A DNA stretch of 64,000 nucleotides from Natranaeroarchaeum sulfidigenes (GCF_017094485.1 NZ_CP064786.1:1984001-2048000); one strand, 5' to 3'; numbered from the stretch's first letter, positions 25,708 through 35,215 are shown. The notes: generated by a model not told the origin, from the letters alone. Numbers and translations are program-made.

Positions 25708-26496
25708 TCAATAGTCGGCGTAGAACCGATTTTGGAGTGAGTTGACTGTACTACCCACGAGGCTCGCAAGATCAGTCGCCGAGTCCTTCTGTTCCATTCG
25801 TTCGGCCGGGCCCGAAACGGTGACTGCCGCGATGGCACGGTTCTCCTCGTTCGTAATCGGTTGAGCGATACAGTGCCAGTTCTCGCGGTACTCCGCACGG
25901 TCGTACGACGTTCGGCGGTCCCGGACCAACCGCAATTCATCGATCAGAGCGTCTCTGTCGGTGATGGTGTTTTCAGTGAGCCGGGGCAACCCCCGAACAT
26001 CGAGAATCCGCTCTCGCTCGTCCGCTGGCGTGTACGACAGGATCGCTTTTCCACCCGCGGTAGCGTGTAGTGGCAGGCGCTCGCCCTCGTTGACGTTGAC
26101 ATCTGGATGATCGCCCTCGTAGGTCCGCAGTACGTAGATCCCATATCCGTGCTCGGGGATCATGAGGCTCGCCACTTCGCCGGTGGCTGCCGTGAGCTTT
26201 TCTAGCGGTTGCCGGGCCTCCTGATACACGGGCAATCGTGAACGGACGGCTGTCCCGAGCCCAAGAAAACTCAGGCTAAGCCGATACTCGTGGTCTTCTT
26301 TGATAACGTAATCGAGCTCACGGAGTGTATTGAGATGCTTGTGGACCGTCCCTTTGGCGAGATCCAGTTCCTCGGCCAGTTCGGTGACCCCGGCGTACTC
26401 CCTGCTTTTCAGTGCCTCGATGATCCGAAAACTCGTGACAGTCGTCTCTGCCCTGTTGTTGTCCGCCGTTCCGGCTGGGATATCGGTTGCGACCAT
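25708..26496 (-). CDS. IclR-family transcriptional regulator
   Basis: A 262-residue regulator. Residues 15-85 form the IclR winged helix (FRIIEALKSREYAGVTELAE, AKGTVHKHLNTLRELDYV). The C-terminal effector domain (about 90-255) has the family pattern HATAGGKAILSY and IAQPITNEENRAIAAVTVSGPAERM. It lies between the sulfatase and the importer ATPase genes. Near-identical inverted repeats upstream of its own gene and of the ATPase gene make it the probable local regulator, sensing a galactoside or an intermediate. Repressor or activator cannot be decided from sequence. Confidence 0.85.
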   Translation of the reverse strand: MVATDIPAGTADNNRAETTVTSFRIIEALKSREYAGVTELAEELDLAKGTVHKHLNTLRELDYVIKEDHEYRLSLSFLGLGTAVRSRLPVYQEARQPLEKLTAATGEVASLMIPEHGYGIYVLRTYEGDHPDVNVNEGERLPLHATAGGKAILSYTPADERERILDVRGLPRLTENTITDRDALIDELRLVRDRRTSYDRAEYRENWHCIAQPITNEENRAIAAVTVSGPAERMEQKDSATDLASLVGSTVNSLQNRFYADY

Positions 26497-26528
26497 ACGA
26501 CGAGTTCGGGGCGTTCACGGATATAATT

Positions 26529-26545
26529 GTTCATGATATACGAAC
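26529..26545. promoter_or_regulatory. Candidate IclR operator, site 2 (autoregulatory)
   Basis: GTTCATGATATACGAAC lies 33 bp before the iclR start. It matches the other two copies at the GTTCA half-site, the ATATA core and the GAAC end, which suggests feedback control. Confidence 0.55.
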
Positions 26546-26631
26546 GTCTTTCGTCCGGTACGCCCGGATCGGCGAGAAATAAAATGATTCATCATTATAT
26601 ACCGCGCTGGGCGGGAGAGTAGTTTATTATT

Positions 26632-26648
26632 GTTCACCATATATGAAC
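26632..26648. promoter_or_regulatory. Candidate IclR operator, site 3
   Basis: GTTCACCATATATGAAC is the most symmetric copy: GTTCA and TGAAC half-sites around a 7-bp spacer. It directly follows an AT-rich TTTATTATT box and lies about 97 bp before the importer ATPase gene, in a position to block or recruit the basal factors. Confidence 0.6.
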
Positions 26649-26744
26649 GATGTGCAGGAAGCGATTCCCCCGATCCTCGGGCCCAGCTCGCCGTCGACCG
26701 GTATGACCAAACGTTTAACAACCAGGAACGCGACCTGACCAGAT

Positions 26745-27878
26745 ATGGGTCGCATTGACGTTCGGAATCTGAGAAAGGTGTTCAGCACGGGTGACGGCGA
26801 TCTCGTCGCCGTCGACGATCTCGACTTTACCATCGAGGACGGAGAGTTCCTCGTTCTCGTCGGACCATCCGGCTGTGGGAAGTCGACGACACTCCGGTGT
26901 ATCGCAGGGCTCGAACGACCGACCAGCGGGGAGATCATCCTCGACGGTGAGGACGTGACCCATGCGAAGCCGAAAGATCGGAACATGGCGATGGTGTTCC
27001 AGAGCTACGCCCTCTATCCACACATGACCGCCCGAGAGAACATGAGTTTCGGGCTGAAAATGACGACGGACATGCCCGACGAGGAGATCGACGAGCGGGT
27101 TCGGGAGGTCGCCGAAATGACCGGAATCGAAGCGAATCTCGATCAGAAACCCGGCGAGCTGTCTGGCGGGCAACAACAGCGTGTCGCGCTTGGGCGGGCG
27201 ATCGTCCGGGACCCGGAAGTATTCCTCATGGACGAGCCACTCTCCAATCTGGACGCCAAACTCCGCTCGGAGATGCGGACCGAGCTCCAGAACCTGCAAC
27301 ACGACTTCGGCGTCACGACGATCTACGTCACACACGACCAGACTGAAGCGATGACGATGGGCGATCGGATCGCGATTCTGAACGACGGTGAACTCCAGCA
27401 GATCGGAACCCCACTCGAATGTTATCACACCCCGGCAAACGAGTTTGTCGCCGGGTTCATCGGCTCACCGAGCATGAATTTCCTGGACGTACGGTACCAG
27501 GATGGACAGCTCGTCCACGACGAGTTCAGCTACGATCTCTCACCGGAGGTCGCGGAGACGCTGAACGCAACTGGCTCCGGATACGTCCTTGGTATCCGTC
27601 CCGAGGATATTCATATCGCCACTGGAGACGAGCAAAACACGATTGCAACGACAGTGAATGTCGTCGAACCGCTCGGCGACGTCGCTCACGTCAACATCAG
27701 TATCGGCGACAAGACCTACACGGCATCCATTGACGGAACACCGAACTACGATCCGGGCACCGAGATACAGATCACGTTCCCCGAACGGGAGATCCATCTC
27801 TTCGAGGCTGATTCGGGTGACGCCGTCAAGAACGCGGCAATCGACACTGACGGACGGACGGCCGACGCTCAGGCGTAA
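26745..27878 (+). CDS. Sugar ABC transporter ATP-binding protein (MalK/UgpC type)
   Basis: A 377-residue ATPase of the CUT1 carbohydrate importer class. Walker A GPSGCGKST at 40-48, Q-loop Q86, signature LSGGQQQR at 139-146, Walker B FLMDEP and switch H197 are all intact. The C-terminal third is the TOBE/regulatory domain. It powers uptake with the permeases and binding protein encoded at 29.5-32.6 kb, though it is separated from them by the divergent GH4 gene. One of the predicted IclR operators lies in its promoter. Confidence 0.92.
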   Translation: MGRIDVRNLRKVFSTGDGDLVAVDDLDFTIEDGEFLVLVGPSGCGKSTTLRCIAGLERPTSGEIILDGEDVTHAKPKDRNMAMVFQSYALYPHMTARENMSFGLKMTTDMPDEEIDERVREVAEMTGIEANLDQKPGELSGGQQQRVALGRAIVRDPEVFLMDEPLSNLDAKLRSEMRTELQNLQHDFGVTTIYVTHDQTEAMTMGDRIAILNDGELQQIGTPLECYHTPANEFVAGFIGSPSMNFLDVRYQDGQLVHDEFSYDLSPEVAETLNATGSGYVLGIRPEDIHIATGDEQNTIATTVNVVEPLGDVAHVNISIGDKTYTASIDGTPNYDPGTEIQITFPEREIHLFEADSGDAVKNAAIDTDGRTADAQA

Positions 27879-27925
27879 GCGGAACGGGACCGAGCGTCGT
27901 TTCTGAAATAAAAAGCGCTGGCGGT

Positions 27926-29233
27926 TCAGTTCAGGTCGGGAATATACGCCTCATTCGCTTCGATCAGCTCCTCGGTCATTTCGTGAATCTCGTCGAGGGT
28001 CAGCTCGGCCGCGGTAAGCGGATCTAGCTTGATCGCCTGATGAATCCTCTCTCTGTCGCCCGCGAGTGCGCCCTCGACAGCGAGCCGCTGAACGTTGACG
28101 TGTGTCCGGTTGAGCGCCGCCAGCTGCGGTGGGAGTTCGCCGACCGAACATGGTCGGACACCAGTGCCGTCGATCAGACAGGGAACCTCGACGCAGGCGT
28201 CGTTTTCGAGGTTGGCGATTGCGCCGTTCTCGTTACTGACGTTCAGATTGAGGCGGCGCGGCGTGTCGGTTTCCATTGAGTGGATCAATCGGGAAGCGTA
28301 CTCCTCGGAACGTTCGATTCGGATCTCTTCGTCGTCGAACTCCGCGAGAGCGTTATCACGTTCGTTCGATCGTTCTTTCCAGCCTTCGAGGTACGTCGCC
28401 GTCTCCATTCGCTCGGCGTAGTTCGTCCCCCCGAGCTCCGCGATCAGCTCCTCATCGGTGCGGAAGTACGGGTGGTACTCGGAGTTGTGATGACTGGACT
28501 CGGTGACGAACGCACCGAAGTGTTTCAGTAACTCGAACCGGACAGTGTCTTTCTCGTACGTTTCGGGGTCCGTCATCGCCTCACGAAGCAGTGGATACAC
28601 ATCCTCGCCCCGCCACTCGCACTCGAGGAACCATGCCATGTGGTTGATCCCCGCAACCCAGTAGTCGAGTTCGTCCTGTGGGATGTCGGTGTACTCCGCG
28701 ATCGCCTCGGCAGTGTGTGGTACGCTGTGACAGAGCCCAACGGTTTCGATATCGGTCGATTCGTACAGCGCCCAGCAGATGATCGCCATCGGGTTCGTGT
28801 AGTTGAGCAACAACGCGTCCGGACACAGCTCCTCCATGTCCTCGGCGAGATCGAGCATCGTGGGAATCGTCCGAAGACCGCGGAAGATTCCTCCGGGCCC
28901 GAGCGTGTCACCGATCGCCTGTTTGACACCGTACTTCTCGGGAATCCGGATCTCGTTCTCGAAGGGCTCTGTCCCGCCCACGTTGATCATGTTCAGTACG
29001 TAGTCGGCATCCCCGAGAGCCTCCCTCCGATCCGTCGTCGATTCGATCGTCGCGTCAACGTTGCCGTTCGCAACCATCGCTTCTGCGACCTCGGTGGTCT
29101 GTTCGAGTCGGTGTTCGTCGATGTCCATCAGCGTAATCCGGCTGTCCGAAAGCTCCTCGAACGAAAGTATATCTCCGACGAGGTTTTTGGCGAACACCAT
29201 ACTACCGGCTCCGATGAAGGCAATCTTCGGCAT
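27926..29233 (-). CDS. melA: GH4 alpha-galactosidase (MelA-like)
   Basis: A 435-residue member of glycoside hydrolase family 4, which uses NAD+ and a divalent metal for a redox-assisted elimination. The N-terminal Rossmann motif is FIGAGSMVF. Metal and catalytic landmarks are N147 in NYTNPMA, C168 in GLCHSVPH and H198 in GINHMAWF. The CHS/GINH combination matches the MelA alpha-galactosidase branch; alpha-glucosidase or galacturonidase activity in the same family is an alternative. It is cytoplasmic, and divergent from the binding protein gene, so both can share the 220-bp promoter region. Confidence 0.86.
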   Translation of the reverse strand: MPKIAFIGAGSMVFAKNLVGDILSFEELSDSRITLMDIDEHRLEQTTEVAEAMVANGNVDATIESTTDRREALGDADYVLNMINVGGTEPFENEIRIPEKYGVKQAIGDTLGPGGIFRGLRTIPTMLDLAEDMEELCPDALLLNYTNPMAIICWALYESTDIETVGLCHSVPHTAEAIAEYTDIPQDELDYWVAGINHMAWFLECEWRGEDVYPLLREAMTDPETYEKDTVRFELLKHFGAFVTESSHHNSEYHPYFRTDEELIAELGGTNYAERMETATYLEGWKERSNERDNALAEFDDEEIRIERSEEYASRLIHSMETDTPRRLNLNVSNENGAIANLENDACVEVPCLIDGTGVRPCSVGELPPQLAALNRTHVNVQRLAVEGALAGDRERIHQAIKLDPLTAAELTLDEIHEMTEELIEANEAYIPDLN

Positions 29234-29454
29234 GTATGGACCTTTTCGTCGACGGTTATAAAATTATCGTAGCCCCGTGGGGCCCCAGACGGTGCGCCCG
29301 CCTGTCCGCTTGAGAGGCAACCGGCGCAATCCAGCGGACCGACTCGCGCCATCGAATTGCAACGAGATCCATCCCAGGACCACTCAATATTGTATGTCTA
29401 TGATTATAGATCCAAATATTTATTAAGGTAGTTGCTCATCTGCACAGTAGAGCG

Positions 29455-30759
29455 ATGACAAACCTCAGTAAGCGAGACTTCCTCAAAGCCAGTGGAGCAG
29501 CTACCGCAGCCTCGCTCGCCGGATGCCTCGGCGGCGACGACGACCAACTAACGTTCTGGTGGATCGAAGGTGAAAGCGAGCAGTTCGCCGATCTGAACCA
29601 GTGGCTCGAAGAGTCGGTCGAAGAAGAAACCGACCGTAACCTCGAACTGACGGGGTACGCCTACAGTGACCTGCGTCAGAACGTCCTCACCGGCGGTCGA
29701 CAGGGAACACCGGACGTCATTGAAGGCGTCATCGAGCATCCCGGGGACTACGTTGCCGCAGAGCTTCTCGAACCTCTGACCGATCACACCGACGAGGTTC
29801 CTCACTTCGATGGGTTCCTCGACAGCGCGCTCGACGCGTTCCGGTTCCAGGACGAACTCTGGGCGCTCCCCTACACGGGGAATGGCCGCGCACTCATTTA
29901 CAATCAGGAGGTGCTAGGAGAGTACGGCTACGAAGAGGGACCACCCGAAGACATCGACGAGTTCATGGAACTGGCCGGCACGATCAATGCCGACTACGAC
30001 GATATGAACGGCTTCCACCTGACGACCGAGCGCGGCGAGGTGCGGGTTACTCAGGAGTTTGCTTCCCACGTCTACCAGCATACGGACGGGCCGCTGTACG
30101 AGTGGGACGGGAGCGAGTGGGAGCTTCAGGCGGACGCCGACATGTTCGAGGCGGTCCTTGACGACATATACTACCGGATGTTCCACGGCGACCAGCCGAC
30201 AGTCGACATGGACTATCGCGGTTCCGGGTGGGAGACAAACGACGTCGGCTACACCGAGGAGGAACACGCAATGATCCACTGTGGACCGTGGATCGACGGC
30301 TTCCGAGATACCGACCAGCAAGAGGAAGTCCTCGACGAAAAGACGGCTGTTTCACTCCTGCCGAAACACGACGGCACCAGCGACGCGACCTACATGGAAG
30401 TGAAGCCGCTCATGATCAACGCACACTCGGACAGTATTGACGACGGGCTTGTCGTCGCATCACTGTTCTCTAGCCCGGAGTCTCTCGAACTGATGGCCGA
30501 AGCAGATCCCGGGGCTGTCGCGACTCCTGTGCACGAAGACGTCGAATCGACACTCGAAGACGAAGAGTGGATGGCGTTCAACGACGCCTTCGAGAACGGC
30601 GTTGCACCTGCTCCGGTCGCCTGGGGTCGCATCCGTGATCCGATCTATGATGCGATCGAGGAAGTAATCTATGAGGATCAGTCACCAGGCGACGCCGCAC
30701 AAGAACTGGAAACAGCACTGATCGAAGAAGACGTCACCCTCGATCCCGAGGCGGAGTAA
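29455..30759 (+). CDS. ABC sugar-binding lipoprotein
   Basis: A 434-residue extracellular solute-binding protein (family 1). The N-terminus has SKRDFLK, a Tat-like motif with Lys-Arg in place of Arg-Arg, then a hydrophobic h-region and the lipobox LAGC with C24 as the lipidated residue. The mature part is acidic and Trp/Tyr-rich in the sugar cleft, as expected in halophiles. It captures a sugar or oligosaccharide, most likely a galactoside, for the two permeases that follow. Spacing to the first permease is 71 bp. Confidence 0.88.
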   Translation: MTNLSKRDFLKASGAATAASLAGCLGGDDDQLTFWWIEGESEQFADLNQWLEESVEEETDRNLELTGYAYSDLRQNVLTGGRQGTPDVIEGVIEHPGDYVAAELLEPLTDHTDEVPHFDGFLDSALDAFRFQDELWALPYTGNGRALIYNQEVLGEYGYEEGPPEDIDEFMELAGTINADYDDMNGFHLTTERGEVRVTQEFASHVYQHTDGPLYEWDGSEWELQADADMFEAVLDDIYYRMFHGDQPTVDMDYRGSGWETNDVGYTEEEHAMIHCGPWIDGFRDTDQQEEVLDEKTAVSLLPKHDGTSDATYMEVKPLMINAHSDSIDDGLVVASLFSSPESLELMAEADPGAVATPVHEDVESTLEDEEWMAFNDAFENGVAPAPVAWGRIRDPIYDAIEEVIYEDQSPGDAAQELETALIEEDVTLDPEAE

Positions 30760-30830
30760 GCAGGATGCGACCTCTCGATTCGAGTGGTAGCGAACGACAT
30801 GCTGAAGTACGGACCGTCTGAACGCGATAT

Positions 30831-31742
30831 ATGAACATACCAATGGAACGATTATCGAAGTATCGTCGGGAGTTTACGTCACTCTCGACCGAGACGTGGC
30901 TCGGGTGGGGGCTGCTACTCCCCGCAGCCTTGCTTATGTTCGTCGTTATCTTCTACCCGATACTCGATGGTATCGTGATGAGCTTTCAGGAGCGGTCGTT
31001 CCTGCGTCCGGATATTAGGACGTTCACTGGACTCGGGAACTATACAGCACTGGTCAGGGACTCAGTGTTCTGGACCGCACTGTGGAACTCCGCGGTACTG
31101 ACTGGTGTATCAGTCGCGCTGCAGTTCCTGCTGGGGCTTGGACTGGCGCTGCTACTCAAACAGAAGGTACCTGGGATATCGATTTTCCGGAGCATCACGA
31201 TGATCTCGTGGGTACTCCCGGTGATCGTGATCGTCATCATCTTCAACTGGCTGGTCCAGCCCGGCTACGGGTTCGTGAACCTGATACTCGACCGGTTCGG
31301 GCTGCCGACGAACTACTGGTTTTCCAGTACCACGTGGGCGATGCCGCTGATAATCCTGATGCACGTCTGGAAGAACGCACCGTTCTTCGCGATCGCGCTG
31401 TTCGCCTCAATGCAGTCGATCCCCGATGAACTCTACGAAGCCGCTGAGATGGATGGTGCCTCGGCAGTCCAGCAGTTCCGGTACATCACGCTGCCGAACA
31501 TCTCCTACGTCGCGATGATCATGATCGTGCTTCACGTCCTGTATACGTTCAACAACTTCGACTTCGTCTGGCTCTCGACCGGCGGCGGACCGCTCCGGAC
31601 GACCGAAGTGTTGCCGACACTCGTGTACAGGGAAGCGTTCCAGCAGTATGCGCTCGGGTACGCGGCCAGTATCGGCGTCGTAATGCTGGTGATTATGATG
31701 GCGTTTACCGTCATTTACGTCAAACTGGAGGACTTCGACTGA
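30831..31742 (+). CDS. Sugar ABC transporter permease (MalF type)
   Basis: A 303-residue polytopic membrane protein with six predicted spans and the cytoplasmic EAA loop (EAAEMDGAS...FRYITLP) that docks onto the ATPase. The N-terminal 25 residues are basic and hydrophilic. Its TGA stop overlaps the ATG of the next permease by one base, so the two subunits are made in step. It forms half of the channel for the galactoside importer. Confidence 0.92.
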   Translation: MNIPMERLSKYRREFTSLSTETWLGWGLLLPAALLMFVVIFYPILDGIVMSFQERSFLRPDIRTFTGLGNYTALVRDSVFWTALWNSAVLTGVSVALQFLLGLGLALLLKQKVPGISIFRSITMISWVLPVIVIVIIFNWLVQPGYGFVNLILDRFGLPTNYWFSSTTWAMPLIILMHVWKNAPFFAIALFASMQSIPDELYEAAEMDGASAVQQFRYITLPNISYVAMIMIVLHVLYTFNNFDFVWLSTGGGPLRTTEVLPTLVYREAFQQYALGYAASIGVVMLVIMMAFTVIYVKLEDFD

Positions 31743-32620
31743 TGTTGACGACACTTGTAAACAAGTTCGACGCACGCCTCGACGACGAGATGACCGTCCG
31801 TCGAGCGACGTTCGTCTACGCGATGTTGGCCCTGTACTACTCGTTCTTGCTGATCCCGATCATCTGGCTGGTCCGGTCTTCGATCGTGACCGACGAGATG
31901 CTTCGTGCACGGGAGCTTCACCTGCTTCCGGTGAACCATCTCACCATCGAGAACTACATGACTGTGATCGGTAGTGAGACCTTCCGGCTGTACTTCATCA
32001 ACTCGACCGTCATCGCGGTCGCAGTGACACTGCTGACGCTGGGCGTCGGGATCCCAGCGGCGTACTCGGTCAGCCGGTTCGACTACCCGGGACGGGACTA
32101 CGTCGTTCTGGGGCTCATCTCGAGCCAGATGCTTCCGCTCGTGCTGGTGTTGATCCCCTTCTTCACCGTAATGTTCAGGTTGGGGCTGGTCGACACTCGC
32201 ATCGGACTCGTCTTTGCCCACTCTGTAGGTGTATTGCCGTTCGTCGTCTGGCTGCTCAAAGGCTACTTCGATGCGATCCCCGAAGCGCTGGACGAGGCCG
32301 CCAAAATGGACGGCTGTGGCTATCTCCAGATCATGTACCGGATCATCGTTCCGCTCTCGTTGCCCGGGATCGCCGTCGCAGGGTTCTATGCCTTCGTCGG
32401 CTCGTGGAACGACTACCTGTTCGTCTCAGTTCTCTCACAGTCGACCGGTACGCGGACGCTACCGCTTGGACTGCAGCTGTTCCAGACCGCACAACAGGTC
32501 GACTGGGGGGCGGTGACCGCCGCCGCCGTCGTCACCGCGGTGCCGGTTGTACTCCTGTTCGCTGCAGTTCACAGCTGGCTCGTCGAAGGGCTGTCGAACA
32601 CCGGTGGAAAGGGGATGTAA
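31742..32620 (+). CDS. Sugar ABC transporter permease (MalG type)
   Basis: A 292-residue partner permease with six spans and the EAA-loop DEAAKMDGCGYLQIM. It ends a run of binding protein, MalF-type and MalG-type genes. The one-base overlap with the preceding gene indicates a common transcript. The partner ATPase would be the MalK-type protein encoded at 26745. Substrate is inferred from the neighbouring galactosidases and galactonate dehydratase. Confidence 0.92.
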   Translation: MLTTLVNKFDARLDDEMTVRRATFVYAMLALYYSFLLIPIIWLVRSSIVTDEMLRARELHLLPVNHLTIENYMTVIGSETFRLYFINSTVIAVAVTLLTLGVGIPAAYSVSRFDYPGRDYVVLGLISSQMLPLVLVLIPFFTVMFRLGLVDTRIGLVFAHSVGVLPFVVWLLKGYFDAIPEALDEAAKMDGCGYLQIMYRIIVPLSLPGIAVAGFYAFVGSWNDYLFVSVLSQSTGTRTLPLGLQLFQTAQQVDWGAVTAAAVVTAVPVVLLFAAVHSWLVEGLSNTGGKGM

Positions 32621-32677
32621 CCCTGATTCCACGGCCGAACTCGTACCACCGTTTTATTATCACCGACACAAAATCGA

Positions 32678-33859
32678 ATGACGATGAGTGAAATTGAAGG
32701 CGAACCGATCGAGATAGTCGATTACGAACTGTTCGAGGTGCCCCCACGCTGGCTCTTCCTCAAGATCAGGACGAGCGACGGCACTGTGGGGTGGGGCGAA
32801 CCTGTCGTCGAAGGACGCGCAAAGACCGTCCGCGGCGCGGTCGAGGAACTGATGGACAACTATCTGCTTGGGGAAAACCCGAACCGGATCGAACACCACT
32901 GGCAACGACTCTATCGCGGCGGCTTCTATCGCGGCGGACCGATCCTGATGAGCGCAATCGCAGGGATCGATCAGGCCCTCTGGGATATCAAGGGCAAACG
33001 CTTCGACGCGCCCGTCCACGAACTGCTCGGCGGGGCGACGGCCGACCGAATCCGCGTCTACCAGTGGATCGGCGGAGACAGACCCGCTGACGTAGGGGAA
33101 GCGGCTGCCGAGAAGGTCGACGCAGGGTTCACCGCGCTCAAGATGAACGCCACTCCAGAAATACGTCACATCGATACGCCCGCGGCGATCGACTCCGCAC
33201 GCGACAGGATCGCGGAAGTGCGCGATGCGGTCGGCGACGATATCGACATCGGCGTCGACTTCCACGGTCGTGTCTCGAAGTCGATGGCCAAACGCCTCGT
33301 CGAGGCGCTCGAACCCTACGAGCCGATGTTCGTCGAGGAGCCCGTCCTTCCCGAGCACAACGATGCACTCCCCCAGATCGCCCAGCATACGACGACACCG
33401 ATTGCGACGGGCGAACGGATGTACTCGCGCTGGGATTACAAGGAGCTGTTCGAACAGGGCGTCGTCGATCTTATTCAGCCCGATCTCTCCCACGCGGGCG
33501 GAATCACGGAAGTCAAAAAGATCGCCAGCATGGCCGAGGCCTACGACGTGGCGATCGCACCGCACTGCCCACTCGGCCCCATCGCGCTTGCCTCGTGTCT
33601 CCAGGTCGATGCCTGCACGCCGAACACGCTCATTCAGGAACAGAGCCTCGATATCCACTACAATGAGACAAGCGACGTGCTCGACTATCTCGAAGATCCC
33701 GCCGTCTTCGAGTACCACGATGGCTACGTCGACCTGCCGACGGCTCCTGGTCTCGGTATCGAGATCGACGAGGAAACGGTTCGCAAGCGCGCCGAACAGG
33801 ACGTCAACTGGCACAACCCCATCTGGAAACACGACGACGGCAGCGTCGCCGAGTGGTGA
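32678..33859 (+). CDS. dgoD: D-galactonate dehydratase
   Basis: A 393-residue enolase-superfamily enzyme converting D-galactonate to 2-dehydro-3-deoxy-D-galactonate. Similarity to E. coli DgoD runs over the full length. The metal ligands correspond to D194 in DFHGRV, E220 in VEEPVLPE and E246 in GERMYSR, and the acid/base pair to H196 and H296 (APHCPLGP), all offset by 11 from E. coli. It carries out the second step of the non-phosphorylated De Ley-Doudoroff route. The SDR gene starts three bases after it. Start could also be ATG 32684. Confidence 0.94.
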   Translation: MTMSEIEGEPIEIVDYELFEVPPRWLFLKIRTSDGTVGWGEPVVEGRAKTVRGAVEELMDNYLLGENPNRIEHHWQRLYRGGFYRGGPILMSAIAGIDQALWDIKGKRFDAPVHELLGGATADRIRVYQWIGGDRPADVGEAAAEKVDAGFTALKMNATPEIRHIDTPAAIDSARDRIAEVRDAVGDDIDIGVDFHGRVSKSMAKRLVEALEPYEPMFVEEPVLPEHNDALPQIAQHTTTPIATGERMYSRWDYKELFEQGVVDLIQPDLSHAGGITEVKKIASMAEAYDVAIAPHCPLGPIALASCLQVDACTPNTLIQEQSLDIHYNETSDVLDYLEDPAVFEYHDGYVDLPTAPGLGIEIDEETVRKRAEQDVNWHNPIWKHDDGSVAEW

Positions 33860-33861
33860 CA

Positions 33862-34656
33862 ATGCCGGGTGAACAACCAGTATCCGGTCGGTTCGACGAT
33901 TCGGTCGTCGTCGTAACAGGGTCGACGCGCGGGATCGGTCGCGGCGTCGCAGAGCGGTTCGCCGCCGAAGATGCGTCGGTCGTCGTTACTGGGCGCTCCG
34001 CGGAGATTGGTAAGGACGTCGCCGCATCCATTCGCGAGGACGGCGGCGAGGCCGTGTTCGTCGAGGCCGACATGCGCGAACCGGACGATATCGCGGCGCT
34101 GATGCAAGCCACTGCGGAGGAGTACGGCGGCATCGATGTGCTCGTGAACAACGCCGGTGTCCAGACCGAAACCAGCGTGACCGAAGCGACGATGGAGGAC
34201 TGGGAGTTCGTCCTCGAAACGGATTTCCGGGCCTACTGGCTGTGTGCGAAGGAGGCCGTCGAGTACATGGACGAGGGCGTTATCCTGAACATGTCCTCGA
34301 ACCACGCCCTGCTGACGATGCCGAGACACTTCCCCTACAACGCCGTCAAGGCGGGCATCAACGGAATGACCCGCACGATGGCGCTCGATCTCGGCCCGGA
34401 GATCCGCGCTAACACGATCAGCCCCGGCTGGATCGAGGTCGAACGAACCCGCGAGGAGCTCCCGGAGGGACGCATCGAGGAGGTCGAGTCGATCCATCCA
34501 GCAGGTCGGATCGGAACGCCCGAGGACGTCGCTGGCGTCGCCACGTTCCTCGCCAGCGATGATGCCGCCTTCATCACGGGCGCGAACCTGCTCGTCGACG
34601 GCGGCCGTACGGCATCGATGCAGGACGATACGCTTCCGGACTACCGGAACAGGTGA
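33862..34656 (+). CDS. SDR-family oxidoreductase, candidate galactose dehydrogenase
   Basis: A 264-residue classical short-chain dehydrogenase. The nucleotide motif TGSTRGIG lies at 19-26, VNNAG near 95-99, and the catalytic triad is S146, Y159 and K163 (YNAVK). No Asp stands at the end of strand two (VVVTGRS has Arg), which favours NADP+. It starts two bases after dgoD, so the two are one transcript. Oxidation of galactose to galactonolactone would supply dgoD; this is inference from position, and other sugar or 3-oxoacyl reductase roles are possible. Confidence 0.8.
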   Translation: MPGEQPVSGRFDDSVVVVTGSTRGIGRGVAERFAAEDASVVVTGRSAEIGKDVAASIREDGGEAVFVEADMREPDDIAALMQATAEEYGGIDVLVNNAGVQTETSVTEATMEDWEFVLETDFRAYWLCAKEAVEYMDEGVILNMSSNHALLTMPRHFPYNAVKAGINGMTRTMALDLGPEIRANTISPGWIEVERTREELPEGRIEEVESIHPAGRIGTPEDVAGVATFLASDDAAFITGANLLVDGGRTASMQDDTLPDYRNR

Positions 34657-35215
34657 GAATGTTGTTGACTTTTCGCGTGTCGATTGTACAGGCGCCGTAG
34701 CTGCTAAAACATTAGAATGTGCACACAGTCTACACATTGTACACTCGTCATCGGGCAGAAACAGCATCGGTGCCCGATCCGATCGGCCACTCGACGTTCC
34801 CCGAGTACGTACGATCTGCCCCGTGCACATTCGACTGGCAGTTTGTGCGGATGGATTCGGATCACGAATAGTATATAGAATGAGAATACTATAGACTCAT
34901 AGGAAATATTATAGATTTCTGCGTCGCAGGGTATGTGACGCAAAAAGTACAGGTAATTGGATTTAGCAGCCATATAACGTCGTTTTTGCCATATACACCG
35001 GTCTCGACAGGGATAGACCAGTTGGTACAGTTGGTAGACCATAAATAGCAACAGTGCGCATTGTTAGAGACACTATCTTCTAATCGCCATCAACCTCTAA
35101 TATAAATATGATAAATATCCCATCATATATTATACTTCAATAGTTCCGGGATCAGCTGTCGTCCAGATCGCCCGAACCGGAACGTTATACCGGACGGACA
35201 TACTGTCGGGAAACG
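34657..35215. other. 559-bp AT-rich gap without a gene
   Basis: Both strands lack a credible frame, and codon use is not haloarchaeal. A small hairpin TGCGTC/GACGCA followed by AAAAAG at 34920-34945 could end the galactonate operon transcript. AT-rich runs at 34865-34915 and 35095-35140 could hold promoters; none is decisive. It separates the sugar locus from the Rieske gene. Confidence 0.5.

Noticed and set aside
30825-30842. Fourth IclR site (GATATATGAACA) at the first permease start
   Set aside because: Only one half-site is present and it overlaps the ATGAAC of the start codon, so it is probably coincidence.
34657-35215. Gene in the AT-rich gap after the sugar locus
   Set aside because: The longest frames are short, lack haloarchaeal codon bias and have no domain-like pattern.
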